The position numbers and the translations under genes are program-made. The notes below the pieces were generated by a model. The model made no database searches, was not told the DNA's origin, and saw nothing but the letters and a program-made list of their open reading frames with translations. From an uncultured Prevotellaceae bacterium (lineage in GTDB: Bacteria; Bacteroidota; Bacteroidia; Bacteroidales; Bacteroidaceae), in contig CACWSX010000006.1 of the NCBI GenBank assembly GCA_902763615.1, positions 1 to 64,000 of the forward strand: 64,000 nt of DNA, read 5' to 3'. Below, piece by piece: positions 51,987 to 59,250 of this stretch (positions within the stretch are counted from its first letter, which is position 1; each line of letters begins with the position of its first letter).

Positions 51987-52545
51987 CGTCGGCAGTATCT
52001 CCTTCTCTTTCCTCTCCAGTGGTATCCAGGAGATTGTCAAGCTTGATACCCACATCGCCCAAGTTGCTCACCGTCACAACCATTGGGATGTATTCATCCG
52101 TCTGGGGATGACCGACGCTGGCGGCAAAGAAGAGGTGGTTGCCCTCCATCTTGTCGTAGACCAAGCCTTCCAGAATACCGGTTTTACGATAGTCGTCGTT
52201 CAACAGCTTATCGAAAGCGGCTTTGGTGAACGACTTATTGAAAAAGACACTCCCGTCGGCACGGATGATACGCACCGTGATTCGATTGTCAACGTATTTC
52301 TGACCCGTTTCATCCTTCACCATGCGGAGACTGTCATCCGGCTGGCGTTTCACCTCTACCTGATAATCCTTATTAAGCCACTTGATATCCGTCGTCTGAC
52401 TATATTCCTGCATACGGACCGGAGCCTGCGGCTTGGGTTTCTCCGCTTTCGGGGCTATGATATCGTCATGCTTCTTTTTCTCGCTACAACTGGCGATAAG
52501 CATGGCTAACATAGAAAAAAACACTATCTTTACAAGCTTCTTCAT
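51973..52545 (-). CDS. DUF4738 family lipoprotein
   Basis: 190 residues with lipobox LIASCSEKKK. The mature protein starts with a Lys/Pro-rich linker, then the conserved-looking block MQEYSQTTDIKWLNKDYQVEV (about 45-65), MVKDETGQKYVDN and the RKTGILEGLVYDKMEG...FFAASVGHPQTDEYIP section. I match it to DUF4738, a Bacteroidales lipoprotein family of unknown function. The C-terminus is strongly acidic (TADDEDE). Its stop lies within the start of the AI-2E-type gene, so they are co-expressed. It has its own consensus promoter. Confidence 0.82.
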   Translation of the reverse strand: MKKLVKIVFFSMLAMLIASCSEKKKHDDIIAPKAEKPKPQAPVRMQEYSQTTDIKWLNKDYQVEVKRQPDDSLRMVKDETGQKYVDNRITVRIIRADGSVFFNKSFTKAAFDKLLNDDYRKTGILEGLVYDKMEGNHLFFAASVGHPQTDEYIPMVVTVSNLGDVGIKLDNLLDTTGEEREGDTADDEDE

Positions 52546-52570
52546 TACTTATGAATTAATGATTCAGCTG

Positions 52571-52602
52571 CAAAGATAGTGCTTTCTTACTAAACTTCCA
52601 AA
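52571..52602 (-). promoter_or_regulatory. Promoter of the DUF4738 lipoprotein operon
   Basis: Minus strand TTTG (52599-52602), 20 bp, TATCTTTG (52571-52578). It lies 17 bp inside the spacer after the DUF4890 gene. Confidence 0.75.
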
Positions 52603-52618
52603 TATTTTTGACTTCTTT

Positions 52619-53140
52619 TTAGTTTCTGCCGCCAAAACCGCCGCCAGGGCCACCCATGCCGCGACGACCACGCTGTGCGCGCTGCTCCTCCATATCCTTC
52701 TGATAGCTCTTGAACTGCTCAGGAGTCAGGATCTTCTCCAACTCAGCTTCGTATTTCTTCTGGTTCTCTTCTCTCTGCTTACGCATCTCTTCGAAGCGTG
52801 CACGCTGCTCTTCGGTCATCTGGAAGCCACCGCCACCCATCTGGGGAGCGCCCTGACCACCTTGACCTGCCTGACCGCCACCACGACGACCACCCATGCC
52901 ACCAGGACGACCACCGCCCATGCGACCCATGCCCATCATCGGACCCATAGCCTCAGCATTCTTGGTATTCAACTCCAAGAGCTGCTTAGCCTGCGTCTCA
53001 TTCAATTTGTACTTCTCAACCATCTGGTCGGTACGCTGTTTAATCATCTCTGTTCTGTCAAACTGTGGACGTTCGCCCTGTGCCATAGCAGTGGTACCCA
53101 TCAGTACAGCAGCTGCCATCATCATAAAGAATCGTTTCAT
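52619..53140 (-). CDS. DUF4890-like secreted Gly-rich helical protein
   Basis: 173 residues with a signal peptide (about 1-20). An N-terminal helical segment (RTDQMVEKYKLNETQAKQLL, about 36-55) and a C-terminal helical segment (FEEMRKQREENQKKYEAEL...LTPEQFKSY) resemble the Spy/CpxP-like layout, and match DUF4890 of Bacteroidales. They are separated by a Gly/Met/Arg-rich stretch (about 66-105), and the protein ends in another GMGGPGGGFGGR tail. It probably acts as a periplasmic stress or chaperone-like protein. The glycine-rich inserts are similar to those in the outer-membrane barrel protein at 28962-32021. Confidence 0.75.
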   Translation of the reverse strand: MKRFFMMMAAAVLMGTTAMAQGERPQFDRTEMIKQRTDQMVEKYKLNETQAKQLLELNTKNAEAMGPMMGMGRMGGGRPGGMGGRRGGGQAGQGGQGAPQMGGGGFQMTEEQRARFEEMRKQREENQKKYEAELEKILTPEQFKSYQKDMEEQRAQRGRRGMGGPGGGFGGRN

Positions 53141-53271
53141 ACTTTGTTAATTTTAAAATTACCTTACTAATTAATTTGTATCACAACTATCAATTTGACA
53201 CAAAAACAACAAAAAAGTTTAATGGAATCGAAAAAAAAGATATATTTTTCAGCAAAATGCCATTTTTTTAT

Positions 53272-53279
53272 TACCTTTG
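53272..53279 (+). promoter_or_regulatory. -7 box of the DUF4230 pair
   Basis: TACCTTTG, 20 bp before the ATG at 53300. The -33 element is weak (TTCA). It excludes the in-frame start at 53195. Confidence 0.5.
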
Positions 53280-53299
53280 CCCATAATTTTTCAACGAGC

Positions 53300-53962
53300 A
53301 TGAAAAGATTAATCCTCATATGGCCCATACTCTTGTTGATGCTCTTTGCGTGCAAGGGCGAGAAGGCAGACGAAGGTGGCACTTATCAGGCTACCGACAC
53401 ACTGCCGATGCTGATCACACAAATACAGGATTGTTCGCGGCTCTATACAGCAGAGGTAAAAGTGCATAAGATTGTGACCCACGACGATGTCATTCGTCTG
53501 AGAGGCAGTCTGTTGCAAAAGGACTTCAACCTCAAAGTGCCCTTGGGTGAGCGTAAGATCGCCATTCCGATGGATGCTACCCTCAAGGCTTATATCGACT
53601 TCAGCCAGTTCACGGAGAAAAATGTCGAACGTTCGGGCGAGAAGATCACCCTTGTCCTGCCGGAGCCCAAGGTGGTCATGACCAGTTCGAAGATCAATCA
53701 GAAAGAAATCCGCGAATACGTGGCTCTCGCACGCGCCCATTTCAGTGATGCCGAGATGACCAGCTACGAACAGCAGGGTCGTGCCGCCATCATCCAAAGC
53801 ATTCCACAGCTAGGCATCTTTGAGATTGCCCGCGAGAACGCTGCCCGCATTCTGGTACCCATGCTGGTGGAACTAGGTTATAAGGAAGAGAACATCACCA
53901 TTGCCTACCGCAAGGAATACGGTGTCGGCGATTTGAAGAAACTATTAGAGATTATACCATGA
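53300..53962 (+). CDS. DUF4230 family lipoprotein
   Basis: 220 residues. The lipoprotein signal is MKRLILIWPILLLMLFACKG. The mature part fits DUF4230: a beta-rich section (VKVHKIVTHDD, VPLGERKIAIPMDATLKAYIDFSQFTEKN), then LVLPEPKVVMTSSKINQKEI and a C-terminal helical section (LARAHFSDAEMTSYEQQGRAAI) ending in a Tyr-rich strand. Function unknown. It overlaps the next gene, a second DUF4230 protein, by 4 bp, so the two may form a heteromer. Confidence 0.85.
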   Translation: MKRLILIWPILLLMLFACKGEKADEGGTYQATDTLPMLITQIQDCSRLYTAEVKVHKIVTHDDVIRLRGSLLQKDFNLKVPLGERKIAIPMDATLKAYIDFSQFTEKNVERSGEKITLVLPEPKVVMTSSKINQKEIREYVALARAHFSDAEMTSYEQQGRAAIIQSIPQLGIFEIARENAARILVPMLVELGYKEENITIAYRKEYGVGDLKKLLEIIP

Positions 53963-54552
53963 GGAAAACGATAGAGAACATCCGAAGCATCACTGTTGCA
54001 ACCGCCATCATTGTGGTGGTCCTGCTAGCCGTATGGATCTACCGCTCGCTAGGCGATGCCCGTCTGGAAATGGGCGCCGACGACAGCATCGGACTCACGC
54101 CCACACAGATAGAGAGCATCAAGGCTGTTGGGGAATGGGAATTTCTGAGCATCAGCACAGAGGAGCTCGTCGACACCACCCGTAAACGTCTCTTCAGCGA
54201 CGACCATCTGGTGCGCATCTATTACGGCACACTACGCTTAGGCGTGAATATGAAACAGGTGGAGCCTGACTGGATCAAGCAACGAAATGATACCCTCTTC
54301 CTGACGCTTCCCGAGGTAGGACTCTTAGACAAGGACTTTATCGACGAGGCCCGCACGAAATCGTTTTTTGAGAGCGGCACCTGGAAGGCAGAAGACCGTG
54401 AGGCGCTTTACAAGCAGGCTTATCGGAAGATGATAGCCCATTGTCTGACACCCACCAATCTCAGCACAGCAGAAGACAATGCCCGCGAGAGTTTCCGAAA
54501 ATTGTTGCGCTCGATGGGTTACCAGAAAGTAGACATCAGATTCAAACAATAA
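53959..54552 (+). CDS. DUF4230 family membrane protein
   Basis: 197 residues. Instead of a lipobox it has one N-terminal membrane anchor (VATAIIVVVLLAVWIYRSL, about 13-31). The rest parallels its neighbour: VGEWEFLSISTEELVD, LRLGVNMKQVEPDW, LFLTLPEVGLLDKDFID and a C-terminal helical region with QAYRKMIAHC and RESFRKLLRSMGY. The pair of an anchored and a lipidated DUF4230 protein with a 4-bp overlap suggests a complex at the envelope. Role unknown. Confidence 0.85.
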   Translation: MRKTIENIRSITVATAIIVVVLLAVWIYRSLGDARLEMGADDSIGLTPTQIESIKAVGEWEFLSISTEELVDTTRKRLFSDDHLVRIYYGTLRLGVNMKQVEPDWIKQRNDTLFLTLPEVGLLDKDFIDEARTKSFFESGTWKAEDREALYKQAYRKMIAHCLTPTNLSTAEDNARESFRKLLRSMGYQKVDIRFKQ

Positions 54553-54569
54553 ATATATACCACCCAATA

Positions 54570-55931
54570 ATGGACGGCATTCATCAATTCCTTGAGACAA
54601 TGAGCGGTTGGCTGTGGGGCTGGCCGATGATTATATTATTATTAGGTACACATATCTATCTGACCATCATCCTCCGCTTCCCGCAACGAAAAATCTTCAC
54701 GGCAATACGTCTCTCCGTAAAAAGCGATCTGAAAGCAACCGGTGATGTGTCGCAATTCAAGTCGTTGGCAACAGCCTTAGCCGCCACCATCGGAACAGGC
54801 AATATCATTGGCGTAGCAACTGCGGTGGCCTTAGGCGGACCTGGCGCCGTGTTGTGGTGCTGGCTGACAGGTGTCTTTGGCATCTCGACGAAATATGCAG
54901 AAGGACTGTTGGCCATCAAATATCGTAAGAAAACAGCCGACGGGAAGATGCTGGGAGGTCCTATGTATGCGTTGGAGCGCGGACTGGGTTGGAAATGGCT
55001 GGCGATATTGTTCGCCATCTTCACCGCCTGCGCCTCTTTCGGTATCGGCAACACCGTTCAGGCCAACGCCATCTCGACACTCACCTTTGAGACTTACGGC
55101 ATTTCCCCCTACATCACAGGTGCCTTTGTCTGTCTGATGACAGGAGCCGTCGTCCTGGGCGGTGTGAAAAGCATTGCCAACGTCTGTGGTGCGCTGGTGC
55201 CCTTTATGGCCTTCTTCTATGTCATCGGCTGTATCATCATTCTCTGCCTGAATGCCGATTATCTGTGGCCAGCCCTGAAACTGATTGTCGTCTCTGCCTT
55301 TAGTCCGCAAGCTGCCGGTGGCGGATTTATTGGAACCACAGTCATGATGGCCGCCCGTTTCGGTATTGCACGAGGTCTCTTCTCCAATGAGTCCGGACTA
55401 GGTTCCGCACCCATCGTCGCTGCAGCTGCTCAGACACGCAATCCCGTGCGTCAGGCACTGGTTTCCTCCAGTGGAACCTTCTGGGACACCGTCGTCATCT
55501 GTGCCCTGACAGGTATGGTCATCGTGAGCAGCATCCTCGCCTACCCTGATATCAGTTATGAGAATGGCGCTACCCTCACGAAAGCCGCCTTCTCAAAGAT
55601 TCCTGTGATAGGAACACCCTTATTGACTTTCGGTCTGCTCACCTTTGCCTTCTCCACCATCTTAGGCTGGTGCTACTATGGTGAAAGGGCGGTTGAATAT
55701 CTGAAAGGCAAGAAATGGGTGATTGTCTACAGGGTGATCTACATCGTCGCCGTCTTCATCGGTAGCATCATCAACCTGGCGATTGTCTGGAATCTGGCCG
55801 ACTGCATGAACGCCCTGATGGCCATTCCCAACCTGATTTCAATCCTATGCCTCAGTAGCATCATTGTGCATGAAACCAAGGAATATCTTTGGAGGGGCCA
55901 ACTCAACAAGGAGATGGAAGAGAGTTTATAG
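54570..55931 (+). CDS. Sodium:alanine/glycine symporter (AGCS family)
   Basis: 453 residues from MDGIHQFLETMSGW; the frame opens further upstream but inside the preceding gene. About ten membrane helices with AGCS signatures: ATIGTGNIIGVATAVALGGPGAVLW (about 75-99), FGISTKYAEGLLAIKYR (about 105-121) and GLFSNESGLGSAPIVAAAAQ (about 270-289). It imports alanine or glycine with Na+ across the inner membrane. It follows the DUF4230 pair by 17 bp. Its last 6 bp overlap the converging trmO gene. Confidence 0.93.
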   Translation: MDGIHQFLETMSGWLWGWPMIILLLGTHIYLTIILRFPQRKIFTAIRLSVKSDLKATGDVSQFKSLATALAATIGTGNIIGVATAVALGGPGAVLWCWLTGVFGISTKYAEGLLAIKYRKKTADGKMLGGPMYALERGLGWKWLAILFAIFTACASFGIGNTVQANAISTLTFETYGISPYITGAFVCLMTGAVVLGGVKSIANVCGALVPFMAFFYVIGCIIILCLNADYLWPALKLIVVSAFSPQAAGGGFIGTTVMMAARFGIARGLFSNESGLGSAPIVAAAAQTRNPVRQALVSSSGTFWDTVVICALTGMVIVSSILAYPDISYENGATLTKAAFSKIPVIGTPLLTFGLLTFAFSTILGWCYYGERAVEYLKGKKWVIVYRVIYIVAVFIGSIINLAIVWNLADCMNALMAIPNLISILCLSSIIVHETKEYLWRGQLNKEMEESL

Positions 55932-56600
55932 TTGCTGACACCCGACAACTATGACCTTATCATCTTCCACACGGAAGCGGACGTCATAATCGCCAAAAGG
56001 CATACCATAGATTCGCTGCGCATCATCATGATAGGACGGACGCGGATCGAGGGCAAGTGTCTGGTGTAACGTCGCCAAATCAGTAGCTGAGAAAAGGCAA
56101 GCCAAATGATCAGGAATCTCCACCGCTAATGATTTCCATGCCGTCTGATCTACGAATCCGCTTCTGGCCTCTGGATGACTGTCAGCATAAACCACATAGG
56201 GTTTGATATCATAAATTGGCGTGCCATCCATCAGGTCGGCGCCCTTCACATAAATCACAGGGCCTAACGACGGATCGTCTTCTATCCTGTCAAAGCGCAC
56301 ACAGGAAAGACCCAGTCCATTAGGTCTGAACGGTGACCGCGTGGCAAACACGCCCATCCTCTGGTTTCCCCCTAATCTCGGCGGACGCACGGTGAGCGTC
56401 GAACGCTGAGGGTTGGCAGAGAACTCCCATATGAGCCATAAATAATCGAAATCCTCAATACCGCGCAAGGCCTCACGATGACGGTAGGGCGGCTCGAAAA
56501 TGATGCGCCCCGTCAGACTTTCAGCCAGTCCGCTCTGACGCGGAATGCCAAACTTTGATTTCAACGGTGACCGGAAATGGGCTATCGGTACTATCTCCAT
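55926..56600 (-). CDS. trmO: tRNA (t6A37-N6)-methyltransferase TrmO (TsaA)
   Basis: 224 residues. It methylates N6-threonylcarbamoyladenosine at position 37 of tRNA-Thr with SAM. The beta-barrel N-terminal domain shows IAHFRSPLKSKFGIPRQSGL (about 6-25), WLIWEFS, RPPRLGGNQRMGVFATRSPFRPNGLG (about 72-97) and GADLMDGTPIYDIKPYV (about 119-135), all TrmO signatures. The -7 box ends 5 bp before the ATG, so the mRNA is probably leaderless. It diverges from the histidine-kinase gene. Confidence 0.93.
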   Translation of the reverse strand: MEIVPIAHFRSPLKSKFGIPRQSGLAESLTGRIIFEPPYRHREALRGIEDFDYLWLIWEFSANPQRSTLTVRPPRLGGNQRMGVFATRSPFRPNGLGLSCVRFDRIEDDPSLGPVIYVKGADLMDGTPIYDIKPYVVYADSHPEARSGFVDQTAWKSLAVEIPDHLACLFSATDLATLHQTLALDPRPSYHDDAQRIYGMPFGDYDVRFRVEDDKVIVVGCQQL

Positions 56601-56605
56601 GGGTG

Positions 56606-56637
56606 CAAAGTTATCGGATTTTTTTCAAACAAACAAA
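56606..56637 (-). promoter_or_regulatory. Promoter of trmO
   Basis: Minus strand TTTG (56634-56637), 20 bp, TAACTTTG (56606-56613), followed by CACCC and the ATG. The predicted transcript start falls at or next to the ATG. Confidence 0.75.
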
Positions 56638-56676
56638 AAAATCCCGATTTTATGATGGTTGTATCATTTATTTTTG

Positions 56677-56684
56677 TAACTTTG
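56677..56684 (+). promoter_or_regulatory. -7 box of the histidine-kinase gene
   Basis: TAACTTTG 27 bp before the ATG at 56712. The -33 match is poor. It argues against the in-frame start at 56577. Confidence 0.5.
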
Positions 56685-56711
56685 CAACTGAAAATCATCT
56701 TAACTCCAACG

Positions 56712-58460
56712 ATGAATACGAAGACAATCCTTTTGGCGCTGACCATGCTGCTTACGACAAGTCAAGCACAGGCCGCTGACGACTACAAGCAATCTCCAGA
56801 GTATCTGGCTCTGAGGGACTCTGTTTATCATGCATTCAACGATGGTGACAGTGTGCATTTCTTCACAGCCGTGAAGAATCTGGAAGACTACCTTTTGAAA
56901 AAGAACGACCTGCATGCCTATTACACCCAGCGATGTAACGAGATTGTCTTCAATCTGAATCAGCAGAATATCTACGAAGCCTATGTGTTGGGGCGCAACC
57001 TCTCCATGGAATTACGCGAGAAGAAACTTGACAAAGAGATGTACATGGCCTATAACATGTTAGGCCACCTGAACCTTCATTGCGGTAATAAAGCAGCTGC
57101 CAGGCGCAACTTCCAATACGTGATCAGCGAGATGGAGAAATATGGTTACTACGAAAGCATGCCACCTATCTACATGAACCTTGTCAATGTAGAACTGGAT
57201 GATGATCCCGAAGAAGCTGCCCGTCTGCTTGATAAAGCCCTGGAGATTGCTCAGAAATATTCACCAGAACGCGTGTTCGACATTGAGACGCGCAAAGCAC
57301 TGACTTATTTTAGTAGCGGAGACATCGGAAAGTTCCTTGAAAGCTATAAGGCTTATCGAAAGGGTGTGGAAGAAGGAAAGTCGTCTGTTCACGGCCGGTC
57401 AATGGAAGTATATTATCTAGCTTGTATGGGCAAGACCGACGAGGCCATAGCACTGGCTAAGAGTGAACTTGGCGAAGAAAGCAAAGCATTAATCACCAAG
57501 ATTTACGAGATGTCTGGACGTTGGAAAGAGGCCTATGAAGCCCTTCGTGAGGAGACTACCACCAACGACTCTATCAATAATGTCGTGCTGATCAACAGTA
57601 TGGCAGGTGTACGTGAACAGCTTACTATCCACACCATAGAGCAACAAACGAACCGTAACCGAATGATTGCATTGTCTGTCGGTCTTATTTTGTTGGGGCT
57701 GCTTGCTGCTGCAATGTCCTACATCGTCTTTGCACGCCGCCGCTACATGCGCCAGCTGAAACGTGCTTACGATCATGCCCTGGAGTCAGACAAGACGAAG
57801 TCGGCCTTTATCCGCAACGTCACCCATGAGGTGCGCACGCCTTTGAACATTATCAGCGGGTTTGCACAGGTCATCTCCGACCCCAACATGGTGACAGGAC
57901 CCGAGGAGCGCGCACATATTGCAGAGATGATGCAGAAAAATACGCAGCTTATCACATCGCTGGTCGATGAGATGCTTGAACTCTCACTCAACGAGAACGC
58001 GCCTGAGGCCGTAGCTAAAGATGATGTCGTAGAGGTGAACGACCTATTGCGCGACATATTGCAGGAAAATGAATACAAGGTAAACAAAGCCGTCAAACTG
58101 CAATTTGAGAGCGACTTGAGTGACGACATCAGTTTACAGACCAATGAAGGCATGCTCAAGCGCGTCATCAACCTGCTGCTTGACAATGCCAACAAATATA
58201 CGAAGAAAGGTTCCATCACCCTGAAGGCGAGTGCTAACGATGAGCAAATCATACTCACCGTCGAGGACACAGGGCCGGGCATCCCCGCCGATGCAGCCAA
58301 ACATATCTTCGAGCGTTTCTTCAAGGTGGACGCCTTCCGAGAGGGTTTAGGTCTCGGTCTGCCCCTTTGCCGCACCATCATCAACCGTCTGGGCGGCACG
58401 GTCGACCTTGACAACAGCTATCAGCAGGGGGCGCGTTTTGTTGTAAAAATAAACAGATAA
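56712..58460 (+). CDS. TPR-containing sensor histidine kinase
   Basis: 582 residues. A signal peptide (about 1-21) and a periplasmic tetratricopeptide-like helical domain (about 22-310) precede one membrane helix (MIALSVGLILLGLLAAAMSYIVF, about 318-340) and the cytoplasmic kinase. The H box is AFIRNVTHEVRTPLNIISGF (about 362-381). The N box is INLLLDNANKYTKKG, G1 is VEDTGPGIP and G2 is GLGLGLPLCRTI. It probably senses an envelope signal through TPR contacts and phosphorylates a response regulator. No response-regulator gene lies beside it and no receiver or HTH domain is fused, so it is an orphan kinase. Confidence 0.9.
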   Translation: MNTKTILLALTMLLTTSQAQAADDYKQSPEYLALRDSVYHAFNDGDSVHFFTAVKNLEDYLLKKNDLHAYYTQRCNEIVFNLNQQNIYEAYVLGRNLSMELREKKLDKEMYMAYNMLGHLNLHCGNKAAARRNFQYVISEMEKYGYYESMPPIYMNLVNVELDDDPEEAARLLDKALEIAQKYSPERVFDIETRKALTYFSSGDIGKFLESYKAYRKGVEEGKSSVHGRSMEVYYLACMGKTDEAIALAKSELGEESKALITKIYEMSGRWKEAYEALREETTTNDSINNVVLINSMAGVREQLTIHTIEQQTNRNRMIALSVGLILLGLLAAAMSYIVFARRRYMRQLKRAYDHALESDKTKSAFIRNVTHEVRTPLNIISGFAQVISDPNMVTGPEERAHIAEMMQKNTQLITSLVDEMLELSLNENAPEAVAKDDVVEVNDLLRDILQENEYKVNKAVKLQFESDLSDDISLQTNEGMLKRVINLLLDNANKYTKKGSITLKASANDEQIILTVEDTGPGIPADAAKHIFERFFKVDAFREGLGLGLPLCRTIINRLGGTVDLDNSYQQGARFVVKINR

Positions 58461-58473
58461 TCAACTCATAAAA

Positions 58474-59208
58474 ATGAAAAAACATTTGTTCTTAATGTGT
58501 GCAGCTGTAATGGTATTCACTTGCTGCCAAGCTGCTCAGAAAGTGGACGAATTCACCACTAAAAGTGGCAAGAAGGTCACATTCACATGCATCAAACATG
58601 CTAGTATTGAAATCAACTACAATGGTACAGAGATCCAGATTGACCCTGTAGGCTTTGGCGTACAACCCACAACCGACTACAATCAGTTCCCCAAGGCCAA
58701 CATCATCCTCATCACCCATGAGCACAAGGATCATTTCGACCGCGAGGCCATCACCTGTGTAAGAACACCGGCTACCAGCATCTATTCGAATACTGCTGTC
58801 TATAACATGTTCCGCAACAGCATTCCACTGAAAAACGGCGACAGCATCGTATATGCCCCCGACATCAAGATCGAAGCCGTGCCTGCATACAATTATACGG
58901 AAGGCCACACACAGTTCCATCCGAAGGGTCGTGACAATGGCTATATCCTCACGCTCGACGGTCTGCGTATCTATATCGCCGGTGACACAGAGGACATTCC
59001 TGAGATGACCAACATCAAGGACATCGACATCGCCTTTCTGCCCTGTAACCAACCTTACACGATGACTGTCGACCAACTGGTGAATGCAGCGAAGATCATC
59101 AAGCCGAAGGTGCTTTTCCCCTACCATTATAGTCAGACGCCTATCACACAGGTCATCATGAAACTGGCTGGTAGCGGTATTGATGTCCGTATCCGCGACT
59201 ATCAGTAA
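58474..59208 (+). CDS. Secreted MBL-fold metallo-hydrolase (UlaG-like)
   Basis: 244 residues with a signal peptide (about 1-20; the Cys residues at 16-17 could make it a lipoprotein). UlaG-type MBL fold: KHASIEINYNGTEIQIDP (about 41-58), the metal motif ITHEHKDHFD (about 85-94), LRIYIAGDTEDIPEM (about 164-178) and the final FPYHYSQTP His. It hydrolyses an unknown, probably phosphoester or lactone, substrate in the periplasm. It follows the kinase by 13 bp and is probably co-transcribed. Confidence 0.85.
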   Translation: MKKHLFLMCAAVMVFTCCQAAQKVDEFTTKSGKKVTFTCIKHASIEINYNGTEIQIDPVGFGVQPTTDYNQFPKANIILITHEHKDHFDREAITCVRTPATSIYSNTAVYNMFRNSIPLKNGDSIVYAPDIKIEAVPAYNYTEGHTQFHPKGRDNGYILTLDGLRIYIAGDTEDIPEMTNIKDIDIAFLPCNQPYTMTVDQLVNAAKIIKPKVLFPYHYSQTPITQVIMKLAGSGIDVRIRDYQ

Positions 59209-59238
59209 AAAAAATCGAGCATTACTGCTCGATTTTTT
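59209..59238. terminator. Bidirectional terminator
   Basis: AAAATCGAGCA / TGCTCGATTTT stem with loop TTAC, flanked by A and T runs, between two convergent genes. Confidence 0.88.
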
Positions 59239-59250
59239 ATGAATTTAGGA

